From: JALYUS01 sp038231255
GTDB taxonomy: Bacteria > Chloroflexota > Chloroflexia > Thermomicrobiales > JALYUS01
Direction of reading: 5' to 3'
Assembly: GCA_038231255.1 (NCBI GenBank)
Contig: JBBRLR010000013.1
Location: forward strand, 1-64,000
Length of the DNA stretch: 64,000 bases
Made by a program: the position numbers and the translations under genes. The notes beneath the pieces are model-generated. The model was given only the letters and a program-made list of their open reading frames with translations. It searched no databases and was not told where the DNA came from. Each line of letters opens with the position of its first letter. Position 1 is the stretch's first letter. Of this stretch, positions 25,169-33,638 are shown in pieces.

Positions 25169-25948
25169 ATGCGTCGCACGTGGAAATTGCTGATTTTGCT
25201 CGCCGCACTCGCCTGCGGTGTTTCTCCCGTAGGTGCGACGGAATTTGCGTCGCCGCTTTTTCGGCTCCAGTGGTTGCAGGGCGAGGGGCTTGCGGCAAAC
25301 TTCTGGGGACCGACCGCGACGGAGGCGCTCCCCGAGGCGTACGCCGACGCGCCCGGCGGCACGCGGGTCGTTCAATATTTCGATAAGGGGCGGATGGAAC
25401 TGACGAACCCGGCGTCCGGCATCGTGACCAATGGTCTGCTGGCGAAGGAGCTCGTCACGGGCGATCAGCAGGTGGGCGACGCCGCGTACACCCATCGCGA
25501 CCCGCCCGCGATCCCCATCGCCGGCGACCCGAACGGCATGGGGCCGACATATGCCGCCTTGAACAGCGTCGGCGCGCCGCTCTTCGCCCCGACGCTGATG
25601 CGCGGCACGACCGGCGTCGCTGCGACCTTCACCGATAGCGGGCAACTGATCCTCAACAGCGGCCAACCGACCACCGGCATCAAACCCCTGCGTGCCTACG
25701 ATGCCGCGACGCAGCACAACGTCCTCGGAGCGTTTATCGCGTTCCGCGACCGGGTCGGCCTCAACGCCATCGGCTATGCGATCTCCGAGCCGTTCACGGC
25801 GACATTCACCGTCGGCGGCATACCGAAGAGCGTCACCGTGCAGGTCTTCGAGCGGCGCGTGCTCACCTACACCGAGAGCAACCCCGACGCCTTCAAGACC
25901 GAGTTCGGCAATATCGGGCGGCATTACTACGCATGGCGATACCGGTGA
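25169..25948 (+). CDS. Secreted protein, FWGP/YFDKGRMEL family (short paralogue)
   Basis: 259 residues. A signal peptide (basic RRTWK, hydrophobic LLILLAALACGV, cleavage near PVGAT) precedes a domain with ANFWGPT, YFDKGRMELTNP, VTNGLLAKELVTG, PTYAAL and a C-terminal VFERRVLTYTESNP...HYYAWRYR. The same order of motifs occurs in the larger protein at 60870-62198, so the pair are paralogues. Only one domain is present here. Function unknown; an extracytoplasmic binding or wall-associated role is a guess. Two adjacent ATGs (25166, 25169) follow GGGAGG; the second has the better spacing. Confidence 0.82.
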   Translation: MRRTWKLLILLAALACGVSPVGATEFASPLFRLQWLQGEGLAANFWGPTATEALPEAYADAPGGTRVVQYFDKGRMELTNPASGIVTNGLLAKELVTGDQQVGDAAYTHRDPPAIPIAGDPNGMGPTYAALNSVGAPLFAPTLMRGTTGVAATFTDSGQLILNSGQPTTGIKPLRAYDAATQHNVLGAFIAFRDRVGLNAIGYAISEPFTATFTVGGIPKSVTVQVFERRVLTYTESNPDAFKTEFGNIGRHYYAWRYR

Positions 25949-25976
25949 GATTCACACGGCGGCCGAGAAGGGGAGT

Positions 25977-26060
25977 AGCGCAGAGCGCGCAGAGGACACG
26001 GAGGACACCGAGAAGAGAAAAATAAGAATCTATCTCAGTGACCTCTGTGTTCTCTGCGTT
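25977..26060. repeat. GCAGAGCGCGCAGAG palindrome, second copy
   Basis: AGCGCAGAGCGCGCAGAGGACACGGAGG on the left and CCTCTGTGTTCTCTGCGTT on the right, sister to the copy at 2587-2675. The centre is A/T-rich and unrelated to that copy. Confidence 0.8.
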
Positions 26061-26105
26061 GAATCTCTCCCGGAATCTTGACGGTTCATTCCCAACGAGA
26101 CTGCG

Positions 26106-27317
26106 CTATTTCGCTGGTGCGTACTCGCGGAGGATGCCCGCGAGGGTCTTGACGCCCCGCTGGATCGTTTCTTCATCCGTGAATGAGTAGGCGAGGCGGA
26201 TATTCCGGCGCCCCTGCTGATCGGAAAAAAAGACCGTGCCGGGCATGTAATCCACCCCGTGCGCCGCCGCCTCAGGCTGGATCGCGACGGCGTCCATCCC
26301 CTCCGGCAACGTCAGCCAGACGAAGAAACCGCCCTCCGGCTCCGTCCACTCGACACCTTCCGGCATTTCCGACTTGAGCGCGCCGATCATTGCGTCCCGC
26401 CGGCTCCGGTAGACATTGACGAGTTCCTTGACATGCCCTTCGAGCTGCGACGGCGCATACTCGGCGACGACATGCGAGGTGAAGGGGCTGGTGCCGCCAT
26501 CCGGCTTCAGCTTCGCCACCTTGTGGATGAACGGCTCCGGCGCGATGATCCAGCCGAGCCGCAAGCCCGCGCCGATGATCTTCGAGAAGGTGCCGGTGTA
26601 GACTACCAACCCGGCATCATCGAGCGCGATCATCATCGGCAGGCGCTCGCCGGAGAAGCGGAGGTCGTAGTACGCGTCGTCTTCGAGGACGGCGATGTTG
26701 TACTCCTTCGCCAGTTCCAGGATACGCAGCCGCCGCTCCAGCGTCGTCGTGATGCCTGTCGGGTTCTGGAAGGTTGGGATCACGTAAATGAACTTGGGCC
26801 GGACGCCCTGCGCCTTCAGTTCGGCCAGCTTGTCCGCGAGCGCATCCATCTTCATGCCCTGATCGTCCATCGGGATGCCGACGACCTTCGCACGGTGGGC
26901 GTTGAAAAGGCGGAGCGCGCCGAGAAAGGTCGGCTCCTCGGACAGGATGACATCGCCGGGATCAACCAGGGCGTCGCAGACGAGGTCAATCGCCTGCGAC
27001 GCACCCGCCGTGATCAGCACGTTTTCCGGGCGGACATCCACGCCATTGTCGCGCTTCAGTTTGATCAGCAGTTGCTCGATCAGGCCCGTATAGCCTGCGG
27101 AGCCGCCATACTGGAGTGCCCACTGGCCGTTCTTCTCCATCGCCCGCGCGGTGGCGGCGGCGATCTCTTTGGTCGGCATGCTTTTGGGGTCGGGGGCGCC
27201 ACCGGCAAAGTTCACCCGATCCGGCGAAAGCCCGCGCCCCTGCGGCGCACCGGGCGCGACACGCTTCGCCGCCTCGGAGAAAAGTTCGTCCAGTCGCGCC
27301 GTTTCTGTTTGTGCCAT
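26106..27317 (-). CDS. PLP-dependent aminotransferase, class I/II (2-aminoadipate transaminase-like)
   Basis: 403 residues, fold-type I. Recognised parts: NFAGGAPDPKSMP, ALQYGGSAGYTGL, ITAGASQAIDL, IYVIPTFQNPTG (Asn ligand of PLP), VLEDDAYYDLRF (Asp, Tyr), and the Schiff-base lysine in YTGTFSKIIGAGLRLGW; a C-terminal SFTDEE closes the domain. Similar to LysN/ARO8-type enzymes that transaminate 2-aminoadipate and aromatic or branched amino acids. The start at 27317 is preceded by GGAGG. Monocistronic as far as can be seen. Substrate specificity is not resolved. Confidence 0.9.
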   Translation of the reverse strand: MAQTETARLDELFSEAAKRVAPGAPQGRGLSPDRVNFAGGAPDPKSMPTKEIAAATARAMEKNGQWALQYGGSAGYTGLIEQLLIKLKRDNGVDVRPENVLITAGASQAIDLVCDALVDPGDVILSEEPTFLGALRLFNAHRAKVVGIPMDDQGMKMDALADKLAELKAQGVRPKFIYVIPTFQNPTGITTTLERRLRILELAKEYNIAVLEDDAYYDLRFSGERLPMMIALDDAGLVVYTGTFSKIIGAGLRLGWIIAPEPFIHKVAKLKPDGGTSPFTSHVVAEYAPSQLEGHVKELVNVYRSRRDAMIGALKSEMPEGVEWTEPEGGFFVWLTLPEGMDAVAIQPEAAAHGVDYMPGTVFFSDQQGRRNIRLAYSFTDEETIQRGVKTLAGILREYAPAK

Positions 27318-27551
27318 CTCACGCCCTCCACAACTGCGGTCGCATCGCCGTATCCGAAGCCGCGCCCACTATACCCGCAGACGCCGCTTGCGTCACGCAG
27401 GGTGGGTCGCACATTCATTCGCCGACAACCTATCTCAGAACTGCCCGACAAAGATAGGTAGAAATGCGGATGCCTCCTCGCTATTGGCGTATTAGTCTGA
27501 AGATGCAAGTTTGGCGCGGCGCGTGCCGTGCGACAAAGGAAGGATTGTGTG

Positions 27552-27845
27552 ATGGCAAGCCGACCGATCCGGGAGATTGCGATTGTGGCGATATATGTCT
27601 CGCCGGGTGTCAAGGTGGGGGCATCGGGGTTCGTGATTATCAATGGCAAGATTCACGTCGTGCCGCCGCGCGGTCCCGTCACGGACGTGGTGCAGCAACT
27701 CGCGGCCGGTCTCGCGGTCATGAGCGATGCCGAGCAGATCACCGATGCGGCGGCGCGACGCGAACTCGTCGGGGCCGCCACAAAGATTGTCGAGTCGGCC
27801 GCCGCCCATCTACCGGAAGTCGTCGGCCACGCGTTCCAGCAGTAG
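27552..27845 (+). CDS. Small uncharacterised protein
   Basis: 97 residues with no recognised family. It begins MASRPIREIAIVAIYVSPG, contains a short beta-hairpin-like GFVIINGKIHVVPPRGP, then two helices including VQQLAAGLAVMSDAEQI and a C-terminal AAAHLPEVVGHAF. No signal peptide or membrane helix. The start at 27552 has AAGGA nearby; an alternative begins at 27528. It stands alone between two - strand genes. Codon use is like its neighbours, supporting a real gene. Confidence 0.6.
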   Translation: MASRPIREIAIVAIYVSPGVKVGASGFVIINGKIHVVPPRGPVTDVVQQLAAGLAVMSDAEQITDAAARRELVGAATKIVESAAAHLPEVVGHAFQQ

Positions 27846-27882
27846 CCCGCTGCCCCGATTCTGGCACATTACCCCCTTCCAA

Positions 27883-27919
27883 CAAAAAAGCGCCACGAAC
27901 AACAATTGTTCGTGGCGCT
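27883..27919 (-). terminator. Intrinsic terminator of the DUF3618 operon
   Basis: A perfect 14-base stem (27889-27902 with 27906-27919) and 3-base loop; on the - strand it is followed by TTTTTTGTTG. It ends the operon 29211 to 27943. Confidence 0.92.
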
Positions 27920-27942
27920 GGCATCGGAAGATGCGAGTCGTG

Positions 27943-29211
27943 TTACGGCGTCGTGTTGCGTGGCGACGGCGCGGGCTGCTGGCTCTGCGGCTTCGGCATG
28001 TTCTGCGTGCCACTCGCCTGTGTGCCACCTGGCCGTTGCGCCGCGCTCGCCTGCTGTTGCGGACTGCTCTGCGGCTGCTTCGCACCGCCTTGCGGAGACG
28101 CACTCTGCTGGCTGGCCGGTTGACCAGACTGCTGTCCGGTTTGCTGGCTGGATTGCTGACCGCCCTGCTGAGTTGATCCCATCAGGCCCTGCTTCTGCGC
28201 CGCGTCCTTCGCGGTGTCGGTGGCGGTCTGCTGGACCTGCTGCGCGACCTGCCCAACCTTCTGCATCGTCTCCTGGGCGGTCGCCTGAGCCTTCTCCATC
28301 GCATTGTCGCGCGCTTCGCCCATCAGTTTGTCCTCAAATTGGGTATCGGGCAGGGACATACCGACCGCGAGGCCGAGCGCAATTGCCGCCGCACTGACGC
28401 CGAGCGGGTTCTCGTGGAGCATCCGGTCGAAGCTGCCCCATGCCTGCTGCGCGCCGGATTGCACCTGCCCGCCCCATTCGCCGACCTGATCCTGGGCCTG
28501 ACCAGCGAATTGCCCGACTTTTTCCTTCGCCTGGCTCGCGGCGTCGGTGACGGTGTCTTTCGCCTGCCCGGTCACGTCGCCGACTTTGTCTTTCGCCTGA
28601 CCCGTCGCGCTGCCGACCCGATCGCCGAGCGACTGATCGCCCCCATCCTGATCAGCGCCGTAGTATGCCTGCCCGCGCCCGTAGCCCTGATCCTGGCCGT
28701 AGCCATACGACGCAGCGCGATACGACGGACCCCGCCCGTATGAGGGCTGACCGCCGGAGTAGTTGCCCCGGCCATCATTGTAGCGATAGTGCTCCCCAGA
28801 TGACGACCCGCCGGAGCGCTGCATCCAGAGCCAGCCGAGACCGAGTGCGGCCAGTGCGGCGGGCATCGGGTTCTGCTTGATCGTCTCCACCAGACCGGAC
28901 CGTCCGACATTACTCACCATCTGTTCCGCCCTCCCAATTGTCGCGTCGTGGATGTTGCCCTTCACGACCTCGACCTGTTCCTGGACCGCCTCCGTCACAT
29001 GTTCCTTCGCTGCGGCAAGGTGCTCCTGCATCGCCTCCGTAACCTGCTCCTTGAGGCGATCCGGGTTCAGTTTCTCCTGCAGCGCCTCAATCGTCCCGCT
29101 CATCTCGACGCGGGTCTGCTCAATCTCCACCAGGATCTCCTCCGATCCCTCTGCAGGGATATCGTGGGTGGATTGCATCCGGTCATCCGGCCGTCCGTAG
29201 TCGTTCATCAT
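27943..29211 (-). CDS. DUF3618-domain membrane-associated protein with LEA-like repeats
   Basis: About 422 residues. The N-terminal ILVEIEQTRVEMSGTIEALQEKLNP is the DUF3618 signature. It is followed by a long amphipathic helix, a membrane helix (PAALAALGLGWLWM), a Gly/Tyr/Arg-rich linker, then 11-residue-type repeats (TGQAKDKVGDV, TGQAKDTVTDA, SQAKEKVGQF) reminiscent of LEA/apolipoprotein coils, and a second helix pair near SAAAIALGLAVGM. The tail is Gln/Ser/Pro-rich. The start is at 29211 (ATGA overlap with the upstream stop) or 29208. Third gene of the operon. Probably acts on the cell envelope or in stress protection (inference). Confidence 0.82.
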   Translation of the reverse strand: MMNDYGRPDDRMQSTHDIPAEGSEEILVEIEQTRVEMSGTIEALQEKLNPDRLKEQVTEAMQEHLAAAKEHVTEAVQEQVEVVKGNIHDATIGRAEQMVSNVGRSGLVETIKQNPMPAALAALGLGWLWMQRSGGSSSGEHYRYNDGRGNYSGGQPSYGRGPSYRAASYGYGQDQGYGRGQAYYGADQDGGDQSLGDRVGSATGQAKDKVGDVTGQAKDTVTDAASQAKEKVGQFAGQAQDQVGEWGGQVQSGAQQAWGSFDRMLHENPLGVSAAAIALGLAVGMSLPDTQFEDKLMGEARDNAMEKAQATAQETMQKVGQVAQQVQQTATDTAKDAAQKQGLMGSTQQGGQQSSQQTGQQSGQPASQQSASPQGGAKQPQSSPQQQASAAQRPGGTQASGTQNMPKPQSQQPAPSPRNTTP

Positions 29212-29603
29212 ATCTGCTCCTTCGCCCATGTCTGGTCTTCCTTAAGGGAGGCAATCGTCTGCTGCGGCGCCATATTCTGGTGCTTCAGGGCGGTAAGTCC
29301 CTTCTGCACCATCAATCCACCGATCGCCACAACCACCACACCGACAATGAGGGCGGCGAGCCACCAAGTTAGCCCGAGTTGGCCCAGTCCGATGATAATC
29401 GCTGCAAGCAGCGCCAGGAAACCTGCGTAGGCAACCGCCCCACCGATCGCGAGTGCGCCAATGTCCTTGCCGACCCGCGATGCTTTATCGCTCAGTTCGG
29501 TTGTCGCGAGCTTCATCTCCTGCCGAACTAGCGTGCCGGTCTGCTGCATCAGATCGCCGAGGAGTTCCCCGAGTGAACGGTCATCCCTGCTCTGCTGCAT
29601 CAC
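29208..29603 (-). CDS. Holin-X / DUF1469-like small membrane protein
   Basis: 131 residues. Amphipathic N-terminal SLGELLGDLMQQTGTLVRQEMKLATTEL is typical of the actinobacterial holin-X-like (phage holin superfamily III) group, followed by two helices (AYAGFLALLAAIIIGL and WWLAALIVGVVVVAIGGLM). Despite the name such proteins are usually chromosomal membrane proteins of unknown role. The start is a GTG at 29603 overlapping the upstream stop (GTGA), with an ATG three bases on. The stop overlaps the next start (ATGA). Second gene of the operon. Confidence 0.85.
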   Translation of the reverse strand: MMQQSRDDRSLGELLGDLMQQTGTLVRQEMKLATTELSDKASRVGKDIGALAIGGAVAYAGFLALLAAIIIGLGQLGLTWWLAALIVGVVVVAIGGLMVQKGLTALKHQNMAPQQTIASLKEDQTWAKEQI

Positions 29604-30316
29604 TGCATCTCCGTACCACGGACGTACCAGCTCCGCGCGTTCTGCGCGCGTGCGCCATATGCATCGGTCCGGTCACCTGTCGCCGCGCCGGTGGATTCAC
29701 CGCTCCCGCCTCGATTGCCGTACGCGCCGGAATAGTAACCCGGCCGATAGCCGCCCGATTGATTGCCGCGATAGCGATAATCGTTGGAACCGCCGCCATC
29801 CTCGCGCTGCGCCGTACTCTTGAGGAAACGCGCGCCGAGCAAGCCGAGGACAAACGCGCCGCCGAGCACGAGGGCAGGCTGCTGCCGCGCGTATCGCTCC
29901 ACATCACGGACAATCTCCTGCACGTCCTTGCCGCGCAGTTGACCGGAGAATTGCTCCACCCGCTCCGCCGCTTTGTCGGCGTACTGCGCGAAGCTGTGCT
30001 GATCGTTCTCGCGCAAATGCTTGCCTGACTGTCGCAGCGCGTCCGCGACTGTGCCGAGGCTCTCGGCAGCTTGGTCCTTGCGCGACGCCAACTGACTGGT
30101 CGCCTGCTGCTTCGCCTGGTCAACGACCTGCCCAGCCTGCTCCTTCGCCTGATCGGCGACTTGCCCGGCCTTCTCCTGCGTCTGTTGCACGACATCCTGC
30201 GCCTTGGCACCCGCCTGCTGTCCGCTGTCACCGCTCCCCTGGCGAGAAACTCCACCCGTCTGCCCCGCCATCCCTGGCGCAGCATCACCGCGACTCTGAG
30301 GTTGCTGAGAAACCAT
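29600..30316 (-). CDS. Coiled-coil (LEA/CsbD-like) membrane protein
   Basis: 238 residues. The N-terminal half has tandem VQQTQEKAGQVADQAKEQAGQVVDQAKQQA repeats (described here in pieces: TQEKAGQV, AKEQAGQV, AKQQATSQ) giving a long amphipathic helix. A conserved-looking RENDQHSFAQYADKAAERVEQFSGQLRGKDVQEI segment (same caution: key parts FAQYADKAAERVEQF, DVQEIV) leads to one membrane helix (PALVLGGAFVLGLLGARFL) and a Gly/Tyr/Arg-rich tail. The start at 30316 follows GGAAGGAGCATATC. First gene of a three-gene overlapped operon; its ribosome site lies in a perfect inverted repeat. Confidence 0.8.
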   Translation of the reverse strand: MVSQQPQSRGDAAPGMAGQTGGVSRQGSGDSGQQAGAKAQDVVQQTQEKAGQVADQAKEQAGQVVDQAKQQATSQLASRKDQAAESLGTVADALRQSGKHLRENDQHSFAQYADKAAERVEQFSGQLRGKDVQEIVRDVERYARQQPALVLGGAFVLGLLGARFLKSTAQREDGGGSNDYRYRGNQSGGYRPGYYSGAYGNRGGSGESTGAATGDRTDAYGARAQNARSWYVRGTEMQ

Positions 30317-30317
30317 G

Positions 30318-30364
30318 ATATGCTCCTTCCATAAACGAACCCAACACCGGCGAAAGGAGCATAT
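30318..30364 (-). promoter_or_regulatory. Inverted repeat sequestering the ribosome binding site
   Basis: ATATGCTCCTT and AAGGAGCATAT form a perfect 11-base pair stem around a 25-base loop; on the - strand the 3' arm contains the AAGGAG ribosome site and ends two bases before the start codon (30316). Folding would block translation of the operon. Confidence 0.7.
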
Positions 30365-30558
30365 TTCGTGCCACACATCCTACATGGCTACTAACAAGCA
30401 AATCGAGATACTAAGCCGTTTGCTCCACTGAGATGATTAAGAGTAGTAGGAATCCGATGGATTACACCGCCGATCGACGCGCAAACGCGGTACGATGCGC
30501 GGGCCAGGCGCACGCCGCGACGATGGGCGACGCCGCATCGCAATAGGAGGGGAAACCG

Positions 30559-31665
30559 ATGGCTGTGAACCAGGCGACGCCGACGCGGGAAGCGATCATG
30601 GGGGCGTGCGAGCGGTTCCTCGGCGGGCACGGGCCGATGCGCCCGCACGACGAACTCGCGGCGCTTGCGGCGGCGACATCACCCGACGAGGACGCGGATG
30701 TCTACGGCAAGGGCGGCTTGATCGAGGATTTCGAGTGCGAGATCGCGGGACTTCTCGGCGCCGAAGCCGCGCTCTTCCTGCCGACCGGCACGATGGCCCA
30801 ACAGATTGCCTTGCGCATCTGGGCCGAGTGGAAGTGCTGCGAGACCGTCGCCTTCCACCCGATGTGCCACGTCGAAACCAAGGAAGAGAAAGGCTATCAG
30901 CGGCTCCATGGCCTCCACGCACGGCTCGTCGGCGACGCACGACGGCTGATGACGCTGGCGGATTTGCAGACGGTTGCCGAGCCAGTCGCCGCGCTCCTGA
31001 TCGAGTTGCCGCAACGCGACCTCGGCGGCATGCTCCCGACTTGGGAGGAGTTGCAGGCGCAGACGGCATGGGCGCGTGAGCGGGGCGCGGCGGTGCATTT
31101 GGACGGGGCGCGGCTCTGGGAGTCGGCCCCGTATTATGGCCGCTCGTACGCGGAGATCGCCGGGCTGTTCGACAGCGTGTACGTCTCCTTCTACAAGGGC
31201 ATCGGCGCGATGGCCGGGTCGGCGCTCGCCGGGTCGGCCGCGTTCATCGCCGAGGCGCGCGTCTGGCAGGTGCGCCACGGCGGGCGGATCATCCACCTCT
31301 TCCCCTACGTCCTTTCGGCGCGGACGAACCTACGCCAGCGCCTTGACCGTTTTCCGCACTATCACGCGCGTGCTATCGCCATCGCGGCGGCGCTACGCAC
31401 GATCCCCGGCATTGTCGTCAAGCCCGACCCGCCGCAAACACACATGATGCACGTCTATTTGCACGGCGACCCGGAACGGCTGGAGGCGGCGGCGCTCGCC
31501 ATCGCGCGCGAGGAGCACGTCGCCCTTTTCCGTTCCTTGCGCCCGACGGACCTGCCGGACTGGACGATGTTCGAACTCTCGATCGGCGACGCGGCGGACG
31601 CGCTGACGGACGACGAGATCCGCGACTACTTCACGCGCGTGACGACAGCGGGAGAAACCAAGTGA
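30559..31665 (+). CDS. Threonine aldolase / beta-eliminating lyase family PLP enzyme
   Basis: 368 residues, PLP fold-type I. GLLGAEAALFLPTGTMAQQIALR matches the phosphate-binding region of low-specificity threonine aldolases; AAVHLDGARLWE contains the Asp that contacts PLP; Lys213 in SVYVSFYKGIGAMAGS is the Schiff-base lysine. Likely cleaves threonine-type beta-hydroxy amino acids to glycine plus aldehyde; other beta-eliminating lyases share the fold. The start at 30559 has AGGAGGGG just upstream. The TGA stop lies at the first bases of a CGCAAAG repeat arm. Monocistronic. Confidence 0.85.
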   Translation: MAVNQATPTREAIMGACERFLGGHGPMRPHDELAALAAATSPDEDADVYGKGGLIEDFECEIAGLLGAEAALFLPTGTMAQQIALRIWAEWKCCETVAFHPMCHVETKEEKGYQRLHGLHARLVGDARRLMTLADLQTVAEPVAALLIELPQRDLGGMLPTWEELQAQTAWARERGAAVHLDGARLWESAPYYGRSYAEIAGLFDSVYVSFYKGIGAMAGSALAGSAAFIAEARVWQVRHGGRIIHLFPYVLSARTNLRQRLDRFPHYHARAIAIAAALRTIPGIVVKPDPPQTHMMHVYLHGDPERLEAAALAIAREEHVALFRSLRPTDLPDWTMFELSIGDAADALTDDEIRDYFTRVTTAGETK

Positions 31666-31790
31666 ACCGCAAAGAGCGCAAAGAAGAGAGATGAAAGAAG
31701 TTAGGAGTTACGCAGTTCGCGAGAGAAACCCAGTGGTGGCAGGCTTTAGCCTACACTAGAGAGGCAGGCTAAAGCCCGCCACCACCAAGA
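31666..31790. repeat. CGCAAAG single arm and GGCTTTAGCC palindrome
   Basis: AACCGCAAAGAGCGCAAAGAAGAG (31671-31694; one arm of the family at 3-144) then a palindrome, GGTGGCAGGCTTTAGCCT ... AGGCTAAAGCCCGCCACC (31735-31788). The second repeats at 38386-38440, with both followed by CCAAGAAAT. The gap up to 31821 holds nothing else recognisable. Confidence 0.75.
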
Positions 31791-31821
31791 AATTGCCCCA
31801 ACTGTGTACATCCTACCGGTT

Positions 31822-32772
31822 TCAGTACGCTGGGTCGGGATCGCCAAGAGATGGGAAGTGCATGTGCTCGCCGATGCCGGCCATCACTTCGAGGGTGATG
31901 CCGTTCGGGTCGTCGAAGAAGAAGGCGCGCACGATGCCCATGTCGCGGATTGGGCTGAGGTGCGCGGCCTTCGCCTCGGTCAGCCGCTGGTACCACGTAT
32001 CAAACTTCTCGTTGCTCCCCGCGAAAAAGGCGATGTGGTCAAGCGAGCGGCCGGTGCTCGGCAGCGTCGCGTCCTTGTGGGCGGGCAGTTCGGCGTCCGG
32101 GAACTCGAAGAAGGCGAACATCGTGTTCGGCGCGACGGTGATGAAATAGTGCCGCTCGTTGCCGGGGCGGTCGAGCCGGTGGCCCATTGCCACTTCGGAG
32201 CCGAGGAGATCGCGGTAGAAGGTGACCGTCTTCTTCATGTCGTTCGTGACGAGGGCGACGTGATGGAGCGCGGCGAAGGGCGACGCGAGGCCGTTCCGAT
32301 CCGGCAACCCCAGCACCTTCTCCGCCTCGGCGGCGTGGTTGGTCGAGTGCTGGCCACCCGACCCGCGCAGCACGTCACTGAGCGGAATCTCCCCCGTGCG
32401 CCATTGCATCGTCTTGGCGAGTTGCTCATCGGACATCCCATTCACGCGCTCGATCAACGCGTCATGCACGGTGAGGAATTCGGCGATCAGGGCGTCGCGG
32501 CTCTTGTCCTTGCGCTCATCAACGATCTGCTGGTTGTAGGCGTTCAGGTCGAAGTCCGCCGGGAGTCCGGCACCGCTCTCCGCCATGCCGATCATCCGCG
32601 CGTGGCCCGGCGCGCGGCCCGCGAGATGCGCGAGCAGTTGCTTCGCCGTCCAGCCGATGTCATCGAAATGAACGCGCGTGTTCATCTGCTCCTCGGTCAA
32701 GCCGCCGAACGTCTGCATCACACGCTGATTCCCCTGCCGGATCGTCTCGGTGATCTCCTGCTTCGTTGCCAT
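31822..32772 (-). CDS. DinB-like domain fused to a VOC (glyoxalase/dioxygenase) domain
   Basis: 316 residues. Residues 1-150 form a four-helix DinB/MDMPI-like bundle with metal-ligand histidines in GWTAKQLLAHLAG and GGQHSTNHAAEAE. Residues about 165-316 are a VOC domain beginning LHHVALVTNDMKKTVTFYRDLLG with LDHIAFFAG and FFDDPNGITLEVM. Both domains bind divalent metals and handle thiol- or peroxide-type chemistry in various families. The start at 32772 follows AAAGGAGGCGCC; the upstream extension to 33057 is antisense to the next gene. The role is unknown, but the fusion suggests a two-step detoxification or a transferase plus lyase. Confidence 0.82.
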   Translation of the reverse strand: MATKQEITETIRQGNQRVMQTFGGLTEEQMNTRVHFDDIGWTAKQLLAHLAGRAPGHARMIGMAESGAGLPADFDLNAYNQQIVDERKDKSRDALIAEFLTVHDALIERVNGMSDEQLAKTMQWRTGEIPLSDVLRGSGGQHSTNHAAEAEKVLGLPDRNGLASPFAALHHVALVTNDMKKTVTFYRDLLGSEVAMGHRLDRPGNERHYFITVAPNTMFAFFEFPDAELPAHKDATLPSTGRSLDHIAFFAGSNEKFDTWYQRLTEAKAAHLSPIRDMGIVRAFFFDDPNGITLEVMAGIGEHMHFPSLGDPDPAY

Positions 32773-32840
32773 TGGCGCCTCCTTTGCCGCGCAGGGCGGC
32801 GAACGATTCACGGATACGCGAGAGTGGCATCGCGCGTTTG

Positions 32841-33587
32841 TTAGACCGGTAGGTGGTAGATGCGCGCCGCTGTCTTGCCGAGCACCCAATCTACCTCCTC
32901 GTTGCTGATGCCGCAGGAGCGAATTTTCTCCAGTTCGGTCGCCTGATTGTCGGCATGATCCGAGCCGAACAATACCATGTCCGCGCCGATTGCGTCGCAG
33001 AAGCCATGGACGATGTGCGGCCCGATCCAGGTTGTTTCGAGCGACACATTCGGGCACTGCTTCGCGACCAAAAGCGCCTCGGCGGAGAACATCGTCATGC
33101 CGCCATGCGCCATGACGATCCGCACGCTCGGGAAGGCGTGCGCCGGTTCGATGATCAGCGACGGCAGCGCAAACGGGACACCCATGCCGGTGTGGATCAT
33201 CAGCGGCACGTCTAACTCCGCCGCCATCGCGAAGACTTTGCGCGCCGCCGTGCTCGTCGGGTTAACCGCATGCGCTAGCGGGTGCATTTTCAGGCCGACG
33301 AAGCCGAGGTCGCGCACGCAACGGGTCGCTTCGCGCCGATAGTCGTCGTCCGGCAGGTGGGGGTTCGGGTTCGCCATGCCGAAGAAGCGACCGGGATAGC
33401 GCCGCGCGAACTCCGCGATTGCATCGTGCTGCGCCCGTACCGTATCGAGCGCGACGCACGATGCCGGCTGGACAATCGTGATGTCCACCCCGTTCCGCTC
33501 TTGCGCGGCTACCAGGTCTGCACCGACGAAGTCGTGATCGAAAATCTGGTCGTAGCCGAGATGGCTGTGTACATCAATGACCGTCAC
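32841..33587 (-). CDS. Amidohydrolase family 2 (ACMSD-like) metal-dependent hydrolase
   Basis: 248 residues, TIM-barrel. VIDVHSHLG gives the first HxH pair; GFVGLKMHP, PLMIHTGMG and VMAHGG follow in order with metal- and substrate-binding histidines; VLFGSDHAD provides the terminal catalytic Asp. This is the amidohydrolase_2 layout used by decarboxylases and lactonases such as ACMSD. The predicted start is GTG at 33587 with AGGAAC upstream. It lies 51 bases after the next gene (33639) on the same strand, so these are probably co-transcribed. Substrate unknown. Confidence 0.85.
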   Translation of the reverse strand: MTVIDVHSHLGYDQIFDHDFVGADLVAAQERNGVDITIVQPASCVALDTVRAQHDAIAEFARRYPGRFFGMANPNPHLPDDDYRREATRCVRDLGFVGLKMHPLAHAVNPTSTAARKVFAMAAELDVPLMIHTGMGVPFALPSLIIEPAHAFPSVRIVMAHGGMTMFSAEALLVAKQCPNVSLETTWIGPHIVHGFCDAIGADMVLFGSDHADNQATELEKIRSCGISNEEVDWVLGKTAARIYHLPV

Positions 33588-33638
33588 ATCGTTCCTGCTT
33601 TCATGATACCGTCGGCAGGCGAACGTGCTCGCGTCAGT

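Noticed and set aside
29208..29603. Prophage, suggested by a holin-like gene
   Set aside because: No other phage gene nearby; the family is commonly chromosomal and lies in a tight operon with non-phage genes.
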